DNA from: an uncultured Chloroflexota bacterium
GTDB taxonomy: Bacteria > Chloroflexota > Anaerolineae > Aggregatilineales > Phototrophicaceae
NCBI GenBank assembly: GCA_937942935.1
Contig: CALDGT010001245.1
Location: forward strand, 1-5,320
Direction: 5' to 3'
Length of the DNA: 5,320 nucleotides
Shown one piece after another: positions 1 through 5,320 of this stretch. A program made the translations under genes and the position numbers. The notes under the pieces are model-generated. The model made no database searches, had not been told where the DNA came from, and saw nothing but the letters and a program-made list of their open reading frames with translations. How positions within the stretch are numbered: position 1 is the stretch's first letter; every line of letters begins with the position of its first letter.

Positions 1-1530
1 ATTCAGGTGTTGGATTTATCTACACAGTCACAGGTCATGCACACGGACAATATACTGGATGTAGAACCCTATATCATTCAATTTACGCCAGATGGAACGG
101 GATTATTGGTATATACAGATGCCAGTTTCACCCTGTGGGATATTTCAACCAGCCAAGTTATACACGCATACGACACGGCTTATATGGAACTTGAACCGTG
201 GGGTGCAACCATCTCAGAGGATGGTGCGGTATTATTGACCAGCGCAAGGTGGTTAAGAGATAGTCAATTCATTATTTTTGATGTTCAAACGGGTTCACAA
301 ATCTTTTCAACCAGTACACCACCTAGGGCATCTTCTGTCAATTATTATAACCACATGTTCCCAAATTCCAAATATGTCGTGAGTGTGGATACATATACGC
401 ACGGTGCGACTCTACAGGTGATTGCTGTCTCGGTAGAAGCATCGCGTGTTGAATCCGATACAACCCCTATCTCTGAGCAATCCCCTACAATCGCTATTTC
501 TGCCAGTGTTATTGGCACAACATCCCAGAGTATGACCGCAATTTTGGATAATGCGCCAGAGACAACCTGTACGATTGATGGTGGGACGACTATTTTAGCT
601 GTTGCCCATATTGAAGATAATCAGTTACTTGCTTATACCAATTCTACCCAGTGTGAGGGTTTAATTCGTTTGGCAAATGAGGCAATTATATGGGAAGATG
701 ACCAGCAGATGAGCCAACTCATACAACTGTCACGCACCGTACCATCCGACGTTGATGCGATACCGAATATCGCATTACTAGGGTCACTTGATACCGATGA
801 AATCTGTGAGAATCCATCTGGTTCGGTAGAATTTCCGACGCATAACCCCATTAAGATGTACATCCACCGCAAATCACAAAATAGCCAAACCTCTCGTTAC
901 TTTTTATGGTTATTCCCTGAAGAACAATTAGAATTGATACCAGACCGACATATTTCATATACCGAGGATGAGGTTGATGTGGTGTTATGTATAGAACGGT
1001 TGGAGATTTTGTATGATACGGCAAGTTATCGCTCTTCTGACGGGTCAACTATCCAAATCTCGCGGAATCGGATAGATATTCAAGCGACATTGGTCACATA
1101 CCCTGATGGCTATATTGTGACACGACAAACATTTAGAGGTGGAGAACCAGACCCATTTCCACAACAAACAACAGCCTTAATCTCAATTAATGGGACAGAG
1201 CCAAATAAGGATGATGTGATTACATGGGCAGTCGCGCAGATTAGCAACGGGACTCTGAGTTCGCGTACAGTGGTGAATGTAGAAGGGCTGAATGCACGGA
1301 GCGAACCGAATACTGATAGCACTGTCTTATCACGGTTGGAATATGGCACACCTGTGAATTTGATTGGTCGCAATGAGAATGGCTTATGGGTGGTGGCTTT
1401 ATTACCCGATATGAGTCGGGGGTGGGTGTTTATTGATTTGTTAAAAATCGCCTCAACAACGAATGTCGATGATTTGCCAGTCTTAGAAGGGGTGCCACTT
1501 GAGGATATGCCATTAGAGATTCCACGTTAA
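1..1530 (+). CDS. WD40-like propeller / SH3b protein, 5' partial
   Basis: The reading frame is open from base 1, and the first residues (IQVLDLSTQSQ) read as the last strand of a propeller blade, so the real start lies to the left; the GTG at 7 is probably internal. Numbering from that GTG, residues about 12-145 hold three WD40/YVTN-like blades (FTPDGTGLLVY, FTLWDISTSQ, FIIFDVQTGSQ). A Ser/Thr/Pro-rich linker follows (about 146-165), then a beta-rich domain with four cysteines (C188, C216, C267, C328), and an SH3b domain at about 420-481 (LNARSEPN, GTPVNLIGR, RGWVF). SH3b domains usually bind cell-wall or surface ligands, so an extracytoplasmic location is inferred. No catalytic residues are apparent. 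Residues from about 166 onward are roughly 60% identical by eye to the next gene, with a 12-residue insertion near 289-300. The specific function is unknown. Confidence 0.9.
   Translation: MQVLDLSTQSQVMHTDNILDVEPYIIQFTPDGTGLLVYTDASFTLWDISTSQVIHAYDTAYMELEPWGATISEDGAVLLTSARWLRDSQFIIFDVQTGSQIFSTSTPPRASSVNYYNHMFPNSKYVVSVDTYTHGATLQVIAVSVEASRVESDTTPISEQSPTIAISASVIGTTSQSMTAILDNAPETTCTIDGGTTILAVAHIEDNQLLAYTNSTQCEGLIRLANEAIIWEDDQQMSQLIQLSRTVPSDVDAIPNIALLGSLDTDEICENPSGSVEFPTHNPIKMYIHRKSQNSQTSRYFLWLFPEEQLELIPDRHISYTEDEVDVVLCIERLEILYDTASYRSSDGSTIQISRNRIDIQATLVTYPDGYIVTRQTFRGGEPDPFPQQTTALISINGTEPNKDDVITWAVAQISNGTLSSRTVVNVEGLNARSEPNTDSTVLSRLEYGTPVNLIGRNENGLWVVALLPDMSRGWVFIDLLKIASTTNVDDLPVLEGVPLEDMPLEIPR
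1264..1449 (+). other. SH3b domain of the first gene
   Basis: This segment encodes about residues 420-481. It shows the bacterial SH3 pattern: V-x-x-LN-x-RS-x-P-N, a short loop, TVL at the next strand, G-x-P-V at the turn, and a final W-V/GWVF pair of strands. This corresponds to the SH3_3 type seen in many secreted Chloroflexota and Firmicutes proteins. The ligand cannot be predicted. Confidence 0.85.
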
Positions 1531-1534
1531 TGAA

Positions 1535-1567
1535 GATGAGGTGGGTGCTACTCGCGCCCACTTCATC
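1535..1567 (+). terminator. Post-stop hairpin, copy 1 (possible terminator)
   Basis: The arms at 1535-1547 (GATGAGGTGGGTG) and 1555-1567 (CGCCCACTTCATC) form 13 pairs, two of them G-U, around the 7-base loop CTACTCG. The hairpin starts 4 bases after the stop codon. No T-tract follows, so it is not a classic intrinsic terminator; it could act as an mRNA 3'-end stabiliser or with Rho. Pairing is kept in the second copy despite base changes, which supports a role for the structure. Confidence 0.5.
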
Positions 1568-1592
1568 CGCCCCGCCCAGAAAGGTTATGTTC

Positions 1593-1727
1593 ATGGGTCT
1601 CTATTTTCCTTTATATGTGATATTGGCTTTTATTATAGCATATCGAAAAATAGCAAATTATCAGAAATCGATAATTGAGCAAAAAATGAATGATGACATT
1701 CATAACTACCTCATGCAGTTTAGCTGA
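1593..1727 (+). CDS. Possible small single-pass membrane peptide (44 aa)
   Basis: An ATG at 1593 is preceded by AAAGG at 1580-1584, about 8 bases upstream. The predicted peptide has a hydrophobic stretch near its N-terminus (LYFPLYVILAFIIAY) followed by a basic and polar tail (RKIANYQKS, later acidic NDD). This is the layout of a one-helix membrane peptide. The frame is open back to an ATG at 1530 that overlaps the previous stop (TAATG), but that extension is made of the post-stop hairpin and is probably not translated. Against a real gene: it is short, has no recognisable family, lies in AT-rich DNA where hydrophobic codons arise easily, contains two dyads, and has no counterpart after the second copy. 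Treat it as a hypothesis. Confidence 0.25.
   Translation: MGLYFPLYVILAFIIAYRKIANYQKSIIEQKMNDDIHNYLMQFS
1656..1703. promoter_or_regulatory. Two AT-rich dyads upstream of the second gene
   Basis: Two perfect 7-bp inverted repeats lie close together: AATTATC (1656-1662) with GATAATT (1670-1676) across a 7-base spacer, and ATGAATG (1686-1692) with CATTCAT (1697-1703) across ATGA. They sit 70-120 bases before the next start codon and could be operator half-sites, but chance is plausible in DNA this AT-rich. They overlap the possible small ORF. Confidence 0.2.
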
Positions 1728-1732
1728 AATAG

Positions 1733-1738
1733 TATACT
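1733..1738 (+). promoter_or_regulatory. Possible -10 box (TATACT) for the second gene
   Basis: TATACT differs from TATAAT at one base and lies 38 bases before the start codon, in AT-rich DNA following a gene end with a hairpin. No good -35 hexamer is found at 16-18 bases spacing, so support is weak. Confidence 0.25.
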
Positions 1739-1765
1739 GAATAGATAGTGATGGCTTCATTTGAT

Positions 1766-1769
1766 GGAG
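1766..1769 (+). promoter_or_regulatory. Ribosome binding site GGAG
   Basis: GGAG ends 6 bases before the ATG at 1776. This supports 1776 over the later in-frame ATG at 1794 as the translation start. Confidence 0.7.
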
Positions 1770-1775
1770 TAAAAC

Positions 1776-2861
1776 ATGATTCTTAAACACTCAATGCGCT
1801 TTTTATGCCTCGTTCTTATTCTGCTCACCAATAGCATGATGATTTTCGCACAAACCGCCACCACCGAAAATGTGACCAGTGTACTCGGCACAACATCCAA
1901 AACGATAATCGCTGTGTTAGATAACACACCCGAAACCACATGCCCAATTCAGCGTGGGATTACGATTTTAGCCGTTGCACAGATGGATGAGAATCAGTTA
2001 CTCGCTTATACCAATTCGTTTTTATGCGAGGGGCTGGTTCGCTTGGTGAACGATGGAATTGTATGGGAAAATGACCAGCAAGTGAATCAGTTGATACACC
2101 TATCACGCGATATGCCACCCGTTTTGAATCCTGAACCGAACACACCCTTATTAACCGGACTCGATACCGATGAACTTTGCCAAAATCCATCAGATTGGAT
2201 CACTTTTCCAACACAAAGACCCATCAAGGTATACATTCATCAATGGATGCACCCCGAAGAAGGATTAGAATGGATACCTAACCCAAGCATTCCTTATCGT
2301 GAGGACGAGATTGATGTGGTGTTGTGCATGAAAACAATGCGGGTGCGGTATGGCATAAAAAATTATAGCGATGAAGGGACGCTCACCCCAGTTTCGCGCA
2401 ATCGCATAGATATTATGGCGACATTAGTCACATATCCCTCTGGTGATATTGTCGGAAGAAGGATATTGATGGGCGCAGAACCCCCACCATTCCCACGACA
2501 AACCACATTATTATCCATTGACGGAAAATCTGCGAATACGATAGAGGCTATCGTGTGGATGGTTGAGCAAATTAGCGATGGGGCAGAAAATGCTCGGACG
2601 GTGGTGAATACGTATGGGCTGAATGTACGGAGTGAGCCAAATCCATATAGCACCGTTTTAGGGGAATTAGATTATGGCGAGCCTGTGAATTTAATTGGGC
2701 GTGGTATAGACGTTAGGTGGGTGGTGGCTTTATTACCTGATATGAGTCTGGGGTGGGTGTTTACAGAACTGCTCACGATTGCATCAACCACTGATATTTA
2801 TCACTTGCCCGTCTTAGAAGGTGTTCCACTCGCGGATATGCCCCTCATCCCCACACCCTAA
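1776..2861 (+). CDS. Secreted SH3b protein, paralogue of the upstream gene
   Basis: This is a complete 361-residue protein. The N-terminus has a basic start, a hydrophobic core (FLCLVLILL) and a likely signal peptidase I site after FA at residue 25; there is no lipobox. The mature part begins with a beta-rich domain carrying four cysteines (C56, C84, C135, C184) at positions matching the upstream paralogue, so two disulfides are likely. Residues about 208-265 hold a conserved block (SRNRIDI, ATLVTYPSGDIV, G-x-EPPPFP, then a W) that resembles an unnamed domain I associate with Chloroflexota surface proteins. SH3b follows at about 273-335 (LNVRSEPN, GEPVNLIGR, LGWVF), and the tail contains PVLEGVPL. 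GGAG supports the start. Compared with the upstream gene it lacks the propeller and has its own signal peptide. A binding or surface role is inferred from SH3b; no enzyme motif is seen. Confidence 0.93.
   Translation: MILKHSMRFLCLVLILLTNSMMIFAQTATTENVTSVLGTTSKTIIAVLDNTPETTCPIQRGITILAVAQMDENQLLAYTNSFLCEGLVRLVNDGIVWENDQQVNQLIHLSRDMPPVLNPEPNTPLLTGLDTDELCQNPSDWITFPTQRPIKVYIHQWMHPEEGLEWIPNPSIPYREDEIDVVLCMKTMRVRYGIKNYSDEGTLTPVSRNRIDIMATLVTYPSGDIVGRRILMGAEPPPFPRQTTLLSIDGKSANTIEAIVWMVEQISDGAENARTVVNTYGLNVRSEPNPYSTVLGELDYGEPVNLIGRGIDVRWVVALLPDMSLGWVFTELLTIASTTDIYHLPVLEGVPLADMPLIPTP
2592..2780 (+). other. SH3b domain of the second gene
   Basis: This segment encodes about residues 273-335, with the pattern VVN-x-x-GLNVRSEPN, STVL, GEPVNLIGR, WVVALLPD and GWVF. 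It is one of the best conserved parts between the two paralogues, together with the following PVLEGVPL tail. Confidence 0.85.
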
Positions 2862-2866
2862 ATGAA

Positions 2867-2899
2867 GATGGGGTGGGTGTTATTCGCGCTCACCTCATC
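2867..2899 (+). terminator. Post-stop hairpin, copy 2 (possible terminator)
   Basis: The arms at 2867-2879 (GATGGGGTGGGTG) and 2887-2899 (CGCTCACCTCATC) form 13 pairs, three of them G-U, around the loop TTATTCG. It begins 5 bases after the stop. The stem changes relative to copy 1 all keep pairing (A-U to G-U, G-U to G-C, G-C to G-U). No T-tract follows. Confidence 0.5.
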
Positions 2900-2906
2900 T
2901 ACTCTG

Positions 2907-2918
2907 CCTAAATTTAGG
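2907..2918. other. 12-bp perfect palindrome CCTAAATTTAGG
   Basis: A fully self-complementary 12-mer lies 8 bases after the post-stop hairpin. It could be a protein-binding site or chance. It is not positioned as a promoter operator, because both flanking genes end here. Confidence 0.3.
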
Positions 2919-2944
2919 TTTGCTTATGGCTAAAATACGTTTTG

Positions 2945-2977
2945 TGGCGGATATACGCGCTTGGCGCTAATCCGCCA
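2945..2977. repeat. REP-like palindromic hairpin
   Basis: TGGCGGAT (2945-2952) pairs with ATCCGCCA (2970-2977), and inside it GCGC (2957-2960) pairs with GCGC (2964-2967) around TTG. The layout of GGCGGAT, an inner GC dyad and ATCCGCC resembles bacterial REP/PU elements, which sit between convergent genes and can be mobilised by RAYT transposases. The assignment is by resemblance only; genome copy number is unknown. Confidence 0.55.
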
Positions 2978-3077
2978 ATACAAATTTGCCAGTTTGAAGG
3001 GATTGTACTGGCTGATTAGAGGCTTTTGCCTCGTATATCAGCCACAATTCCCCTCAAAAAATTAAAATATATCCGCC
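2946..3077. mobile_element. Possible MITE-like palindromic element
   Basis: GGCGGATATA at 2946-2955 has a perfect inverted copy, TATATCCGCC, at 3068-3077. These 10-bp ends enclose the REP-like hairpin and the long hairpin, giving a 132-bp non-coding unit with terminal inverted repeats. I see no clear target-site duplication just outside the ends. It could be a miniature element or a pair of REP units in opposite orientation (BIME-like). Confidence 0.35.
2993..3058. repeat. Long imperfect inverted repeat with TTTT loop
   Basis: The left arm 2993-3023 and right arm 3028-3058 are complementary over about 31 bases with small bulges. Core pairings are GAGGC/GCCTC next to the loop, GGCTGAT/ATCAGCC, ATTGT/ACAAT and TTTGA/TCAAA. 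Lying between two convergent genes, it could block read-through in both directions. No T-tract follows it on either strand in the position expected of an intrinsic terminator. It may be the body of a small non-coding element. Confidence 0.6.
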
Positions 3078-3090
3078 CGTGTGGGTGATG

Positions 3091-5319
3091 TCATGCGCCT
3101 CCACCGCGCAAGGCTTTGAGGCGTGTCAGTTCTAGTTGATAAGTAATCAACTTAGGATCTTGGGTATTGGTAGATTGAATAGCCATCTCTAAAAATTTTA
3201 TTGCTTCATCATATAGCTTCATATTCAAATGAGTTAATCCGATATGATAGTATGTGTTAGCGATATACCAGCTATCTTGAACCTTTGTAAATAATGAGAG
3301 TGCTTTTTCAAAATACATAAGTGCTTTCTGATAATTACTTTGTTTGAACCATACTTGCCCAAGCCCTGTCAGTGTTAATGCTTCACCACCTATGCTTGCT
3401 ACTGACCAGCGTAATGGCAATGCCTTTTCAAAATATTCTATTGCTTGTTCATAATTATCCATATCCATAAGAACAAACCCAATGCTTGTTAATGAGATAG
3501 ATACCTTCCCCGCATCTCCAAGTGATTCTCGTATTGCTAAGGCTCTTTGATGATAGCTTAAGGCTTTTTGATAGTTTTTTTCATCTCTCCAAAATCTGCC
3601 CAGATTATGGAGAATAAGTGACTCCGTATTTTTATCGTTTCTAAGGTAATCTATAATCTGTAGTGCGTGATTATAATAATCATAGGCTTCTTGTTTTTTG
3701 CCAAGCGAATCTAAAACCCACCCAATATGATTGAGTAATTTAGCCTCTTGATTTTTGTTCCCGATTAATTTACTTAATTCCAATGCTTTTTGATAATAGA
3801 TATGTGCTTTATCTTTTTCACTAAGGTCTGAATAGGTATTTCCTAGATGCAGTAAAGAAAATATTCTTGTTTCATAAGCATCATTCAGATTTTCTGTGAA
3901 ACTTAAAGATAAGTATAGATAATTTAATGCCTGATGTTTATCACCCAATTCAAAGTATATTTCTCCTAGCGAATTTAGTAAGTTTGCTTTTTCTATATTG
4001 AGTCTATAATCCTGAATTTTATCCTGAATTACATCTATTGCTGTTAGCCCCATTTCAATCCATAACCAAAGTTTTAATTCAAGATGATGTGTGATATATT
4101 CCTGAGTATATTGAGCGAATTTAGTAATTCTTGTTGAAATATCTAAGTCACCTTTATTTGGTTGAGATGCCAATCTATAACCTAACTCAGAGATGTTTAT
4201 AATATCATCATTATATTTTCTCCATTCCTCAACAGGCAAATCCACAAAAATCGCCTTCGCCCGTCCGATATAATAATCGGCGTAGGCATTGAACACCGCC
4301 TCATCATCATTTACGCCCAATGCTTCGCGCACCAATCCGCCGAGCCGATAGCGCCCTGTGTTTTTATCGTGTTGCAAAAAGGTATACCGTCCTAATGTGG
4401 TGATGGCATCATCCAAATCCTCATCCGATAACCCCGCAGGTTTAAGCGCGGTAATCGCCTCATACGGAAATGTGGCTTGTAGCCATGTCAAATTGCGTAA
4501 TAACGCATACGCCTGCTCGCCATGTTTGGCTTCGTGGCGCATTTGGTCAACGGTTTTGGTTATCATCTCATTCAGCGCGTCCTGCATATCATCATGCGAT
4601 AGGTCGTTTAGCCGTTTGATGAGGCGCTCGTATGGCAATGCTTCTTGGAGCAATGCCACCGCCAATTCCATCAAACGCGGATGATTGCGCGAGGCGCGAG
4701 TGAGTTCCGCGATTTGGTCGGGCGTGAGCGCAATATTTTGGCTTTCGGCAAAATCGGCTGTGATGGTTTGGGCAATATCCCCATTCAGCGCAGGCGGTGG
4801 ATATTGCTTGCGCGGTTTCAGCTCATCCCATACTGTGCGCGATGTGAGCAATACAGGCACACCTAACCCCGCAATTTTGCCCAACAAATCCACATAACCC
4901 GCCCGCCTGTCGGATTTTGGCGCGACATCTTCGGCATTATCAATCACCACCAACGGACGGTGTGTATCGAGTAGCACCAAAATATTGTCTTGGGGAATAT
5001 CATCGGGCAAATCGAAATGACGGCGCAACACATACAACAAATCCCCCGCGCTACTGACGGATGAACACCGATGCCACACCGCGCCCTGTGGATATGCCAG
5101 CGCAATTTCGGCAGAAATGCGCGATTTTCCCCAACCGCCCACACCGATAATTTGCGTGATGCCTGTCTGTGTGAGCATGGTCTGAATTTTAATCAGGTCA
5201 TCATCACGCCCGCGCAATGGATTATTCAGGAAGGGCAAATATTGGCGCATGGTTTCGCTTCCTGTGATTTTTGCACGGGTTGGGGTAGGCAGATTTTGAG
5301 CGATATCCCCGCCCAACAC
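3091..5319 (-). CDS. NB-ARC/STAND NTPase with TPR repeats, N-terminus probably off-window
   Basis: This is an intracellular ATP-driven signalling switch of the STAND class. Numbering from the GTG at 5319: P-loop GVGGWGKS at 59-66, Walker B LVVIDNAED at 123-131, sensor-1 LLTSR at 157-161, a GLPL-like NHPRLMELA at 212-220, and a winged helix at about 268-334 ending RYRLGGLVRE. A helical linker (about 345-385) leads to seven TPRs at about 444-717 that should sense a ligand. The family oligomerises on ligand binding and triggers an N-terminal effector; bacterial members include antiphage sensors, but that role is inference here. The frame is open to the right edge, and GGDIAQN reads as linker, so an upstream domain is likely. 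An ATG at 5250 with AGGAAG upstream is an alternative start (719 aa). The MHD motif is replaced by LGG. The NTPase half is GC-rich, the TPR half AT-rich. Confidence 0.9.
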   Translation of the reverse strand: MLGGDIAQNLPTPTRAKITGSETMRQYLPFLNNPLRGRDDDLIKIQTMLTQTGITQIIGVGGWGKSRISAEIALAYPQGAVWHRCSSVSSAGDLLYVLRRHFDLPDDIPQDNILVLLDTHRPLVVIDNAEDVAPKSDRRAGYVDLLGKIAGLGVPVLLTSRTVWDELKPRKQYPPPALNGDIAQTITADFAESQNIALTPDQIAELTRASRNHPRLMELAVALLQEALPYERLIKRLNDLSHDDMQDALNEMITKTVDQMRHEAKHGEQAYALLRNLTWLQATFPYEAITALKPAGLSDEDLDDAITTLGRYTFLQHDKNTGRYRLGGLVREALGVNDDEAVFNAYADYYIGRAKAIFVDLPVEEWRKYNDDIINISELGYRLASQPNKGDLDISTRITKFAQYTQEYITHHLELKLWLWIEMGLTAIDVIQDKIQDYRLNIEKANLLNSLGEIYFELGDKHQALNYLYLSLSFTENLNDAYETRIFSLLHLGNTYSDLSEKDKAHIYYQKALELSKLIGNKNQEAKLLNHIGWVLDSLGKKQEAYDYYNHALQIIDYLRNDKNTESLILHNLGRFWRDEKNYQKALSYHQRALAIRESLGDAGKVSISLTSIGFVLMDMDNYEQAIEYFEKALPLRWSVASIGGEALTLTGLGQVWFKQSNYQKALMYFEKALSLFTKVQDSWYIANTYYHIGLTHLNMKLYDEAIKFLEMAIQSTNTQDPKLITYQLELTRLKALRGGGA
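3169..3990 (-). repeat. Seven-TPR array inside the STAND gene
   Basis: The helix-A signatures (LG/IG plus aromatic or aliphatic residues) begin near residues 451, 492, 532, 573, 613, 653 and 693, a spacing of 40-41 residues. Each unit has the A-x-x-YY/YF-x-x-AL second helix, for example NYQKALSYHQRAL and NYQKALMYFEKAL. The even 40-residue period resembles kinesin-light-chain-type (TPR_12) arrays common in bacterial STAND proteins. Units five and six are especially alike, also at DNA level with a 120-base offset. Confidence 0.85.
5258..5263 (-). promoter_or_regulatory. Possible RBS (AGGAAG) for an internal start of the STAND gene
   Basis: On the minus strand AGGAAG lies 7 bases before the ATG at 5250-5248. 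If used, the protein would start MRQYLPFLNN, directly before the NTPase fold, with no upstream effector. The open frame and linker-like residues before it make a longer protein at least as likely. Confidence 0.3.
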
Positions 5320-5320
5320 A

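Larger units (their letters stand above)
503..1567 (+). repeat. Tandem gene duplication, copy 1
   Basis: This stretch aligns with 1876-2899. The match begins at a shared CCAGTGT, continues through the four-cysteine domain, the SH3b domain and the C-terminal tail (PVLEGVPL), and goes beyond the stop codon through the post-stop hairpin. Protein identity is about 60% by eye, so the duplication is old. Copy 1 has about 36 extra bases after the YIH-coding triplet. Confidence 0.85.
1876..2899 (+). repeat. Tandem gene duplication, copy 2
   Basis: This is the second copy of the unit at 503-1567. It runs from just after the signal-peptide region of the second gene through its stop codon and its post-stop hairpin. 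Sequence upstream of 1876 (signal peptide) does not match the propeller of copy 1, so the left boundary falls exactly at a domain junction. Confidence 0.85.

Noticed and set aside
1530..1592. TAATG-coupled start giving a 65-residue version of the small ORF
   Set aside because: The first 19 codons are the post-stop hairpin itself, and comparison with copy 2 shows changes at all codon positions rather than a coding pattern.
2363..2653. Minus-strand ORF of 96 codons
   Set aside because: It lies opposite the well-supported secreted SH3b gene, has no recognisable motif, and its counterpart opposite the first paralogue (1110-1373) reads as an equally featureless shadow.
2862..2933. Short ORF after the second gene (starts MKMGWVLFAL)
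   Set aside because: It is only 23 codons, consists mainly of the hairpin, and its similarity to the start of the small ORF after copy 1 is explained by the duplication.
3055..3070. A-rich run after the long hairpin as part of an intrinsic terminator
   Set aside because: On the plus strand it is A, not T; on the minus strand the T-run comes before the hairpin instead of after it, so neither gene gets a standard hairpin plus U-tract.
3169..3990. Regular repeats as a CRISPR or tandem DNA repeat
   Set aside because: The 120-base periodicity comes from 40-residue TPR units in an open frame; the DNA copies are too divergent for a CRISPR or satellite array.
4358..4897. Three plus-strand ORFs of 70-108 codons
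   Set aside because: All are antisense to the NTPase domain, which carries clear P-loop and Walker B motifs; they are Ser/Cys-rich in the way of reverse-frame shadows.

Overview
The window fits a Chloroflexota-type genome (Anaerolineae-like lineage). This is an inference from protein style: extracytoplasmic proteins that pair a WD40-like propeller or an unnamed beta domain with a C-terminal bacterial SH3 (SH3b) domain, next to an NB-ARC/AP-ATPase STAND protein with TPRs. Large multidomain sets like these are typical of Chloroflexota, Cyanobacteria and Actinobacteria. No marker gene in the window proves the taxonomy.

Layout. (1) 1-1530, plus strand: the 3' part of a gene cut by the left edge. 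It encodes the end of a beta-propeller, a linker, a cysteine-containing beta domain and an SH3b domain. (2) 1531-1775: a conserved post-stop hairpin, a possible 44-residue membrane peptide, two AT-rich dyads and a possible -10 box. (3) 1776-2861, plus strand: a complete secreted paralogue of the C-terminal two thirds of gene 1, in which a signal peptide takes the place of the propeller. (4) 2862-3090: a convergent intergenic region packed with palindromes: a second copy of the post-stop hairpin, a 12-bp palindrome, a REP-like hairpin, a 31-bp imperfect hairpin, and a 10-bp inverted repeat that encloses the last two. (5) 3091-5319, minus strand: most of a STAND NTPase (P-loop, Walker B, sensor 1, winged helix, seven TPRs). 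It runs off the right edge, so any N-terminal effector domain is not visible.

How the parts relate. The two plus-strand genes are an old tandem duplication. The duplicated unit runs past the stop codon into the hairpin, so each copy carries its own candidate 3' end. Both products are probably exported, but nothing here ties them functionally to the STAND NTPase, which is transcribed towards them. The STAND gene looks mosaic: the NTPase half is GC-rich and the TPR half strongly AT-rich, with the change at the domain boundary. This is the expected pattern if sensor repeats are exchanged under a conserved NTPase core. No complete new defence system can be shown from this window. The most promising lead is the STAND gene and whatever lies to its right.
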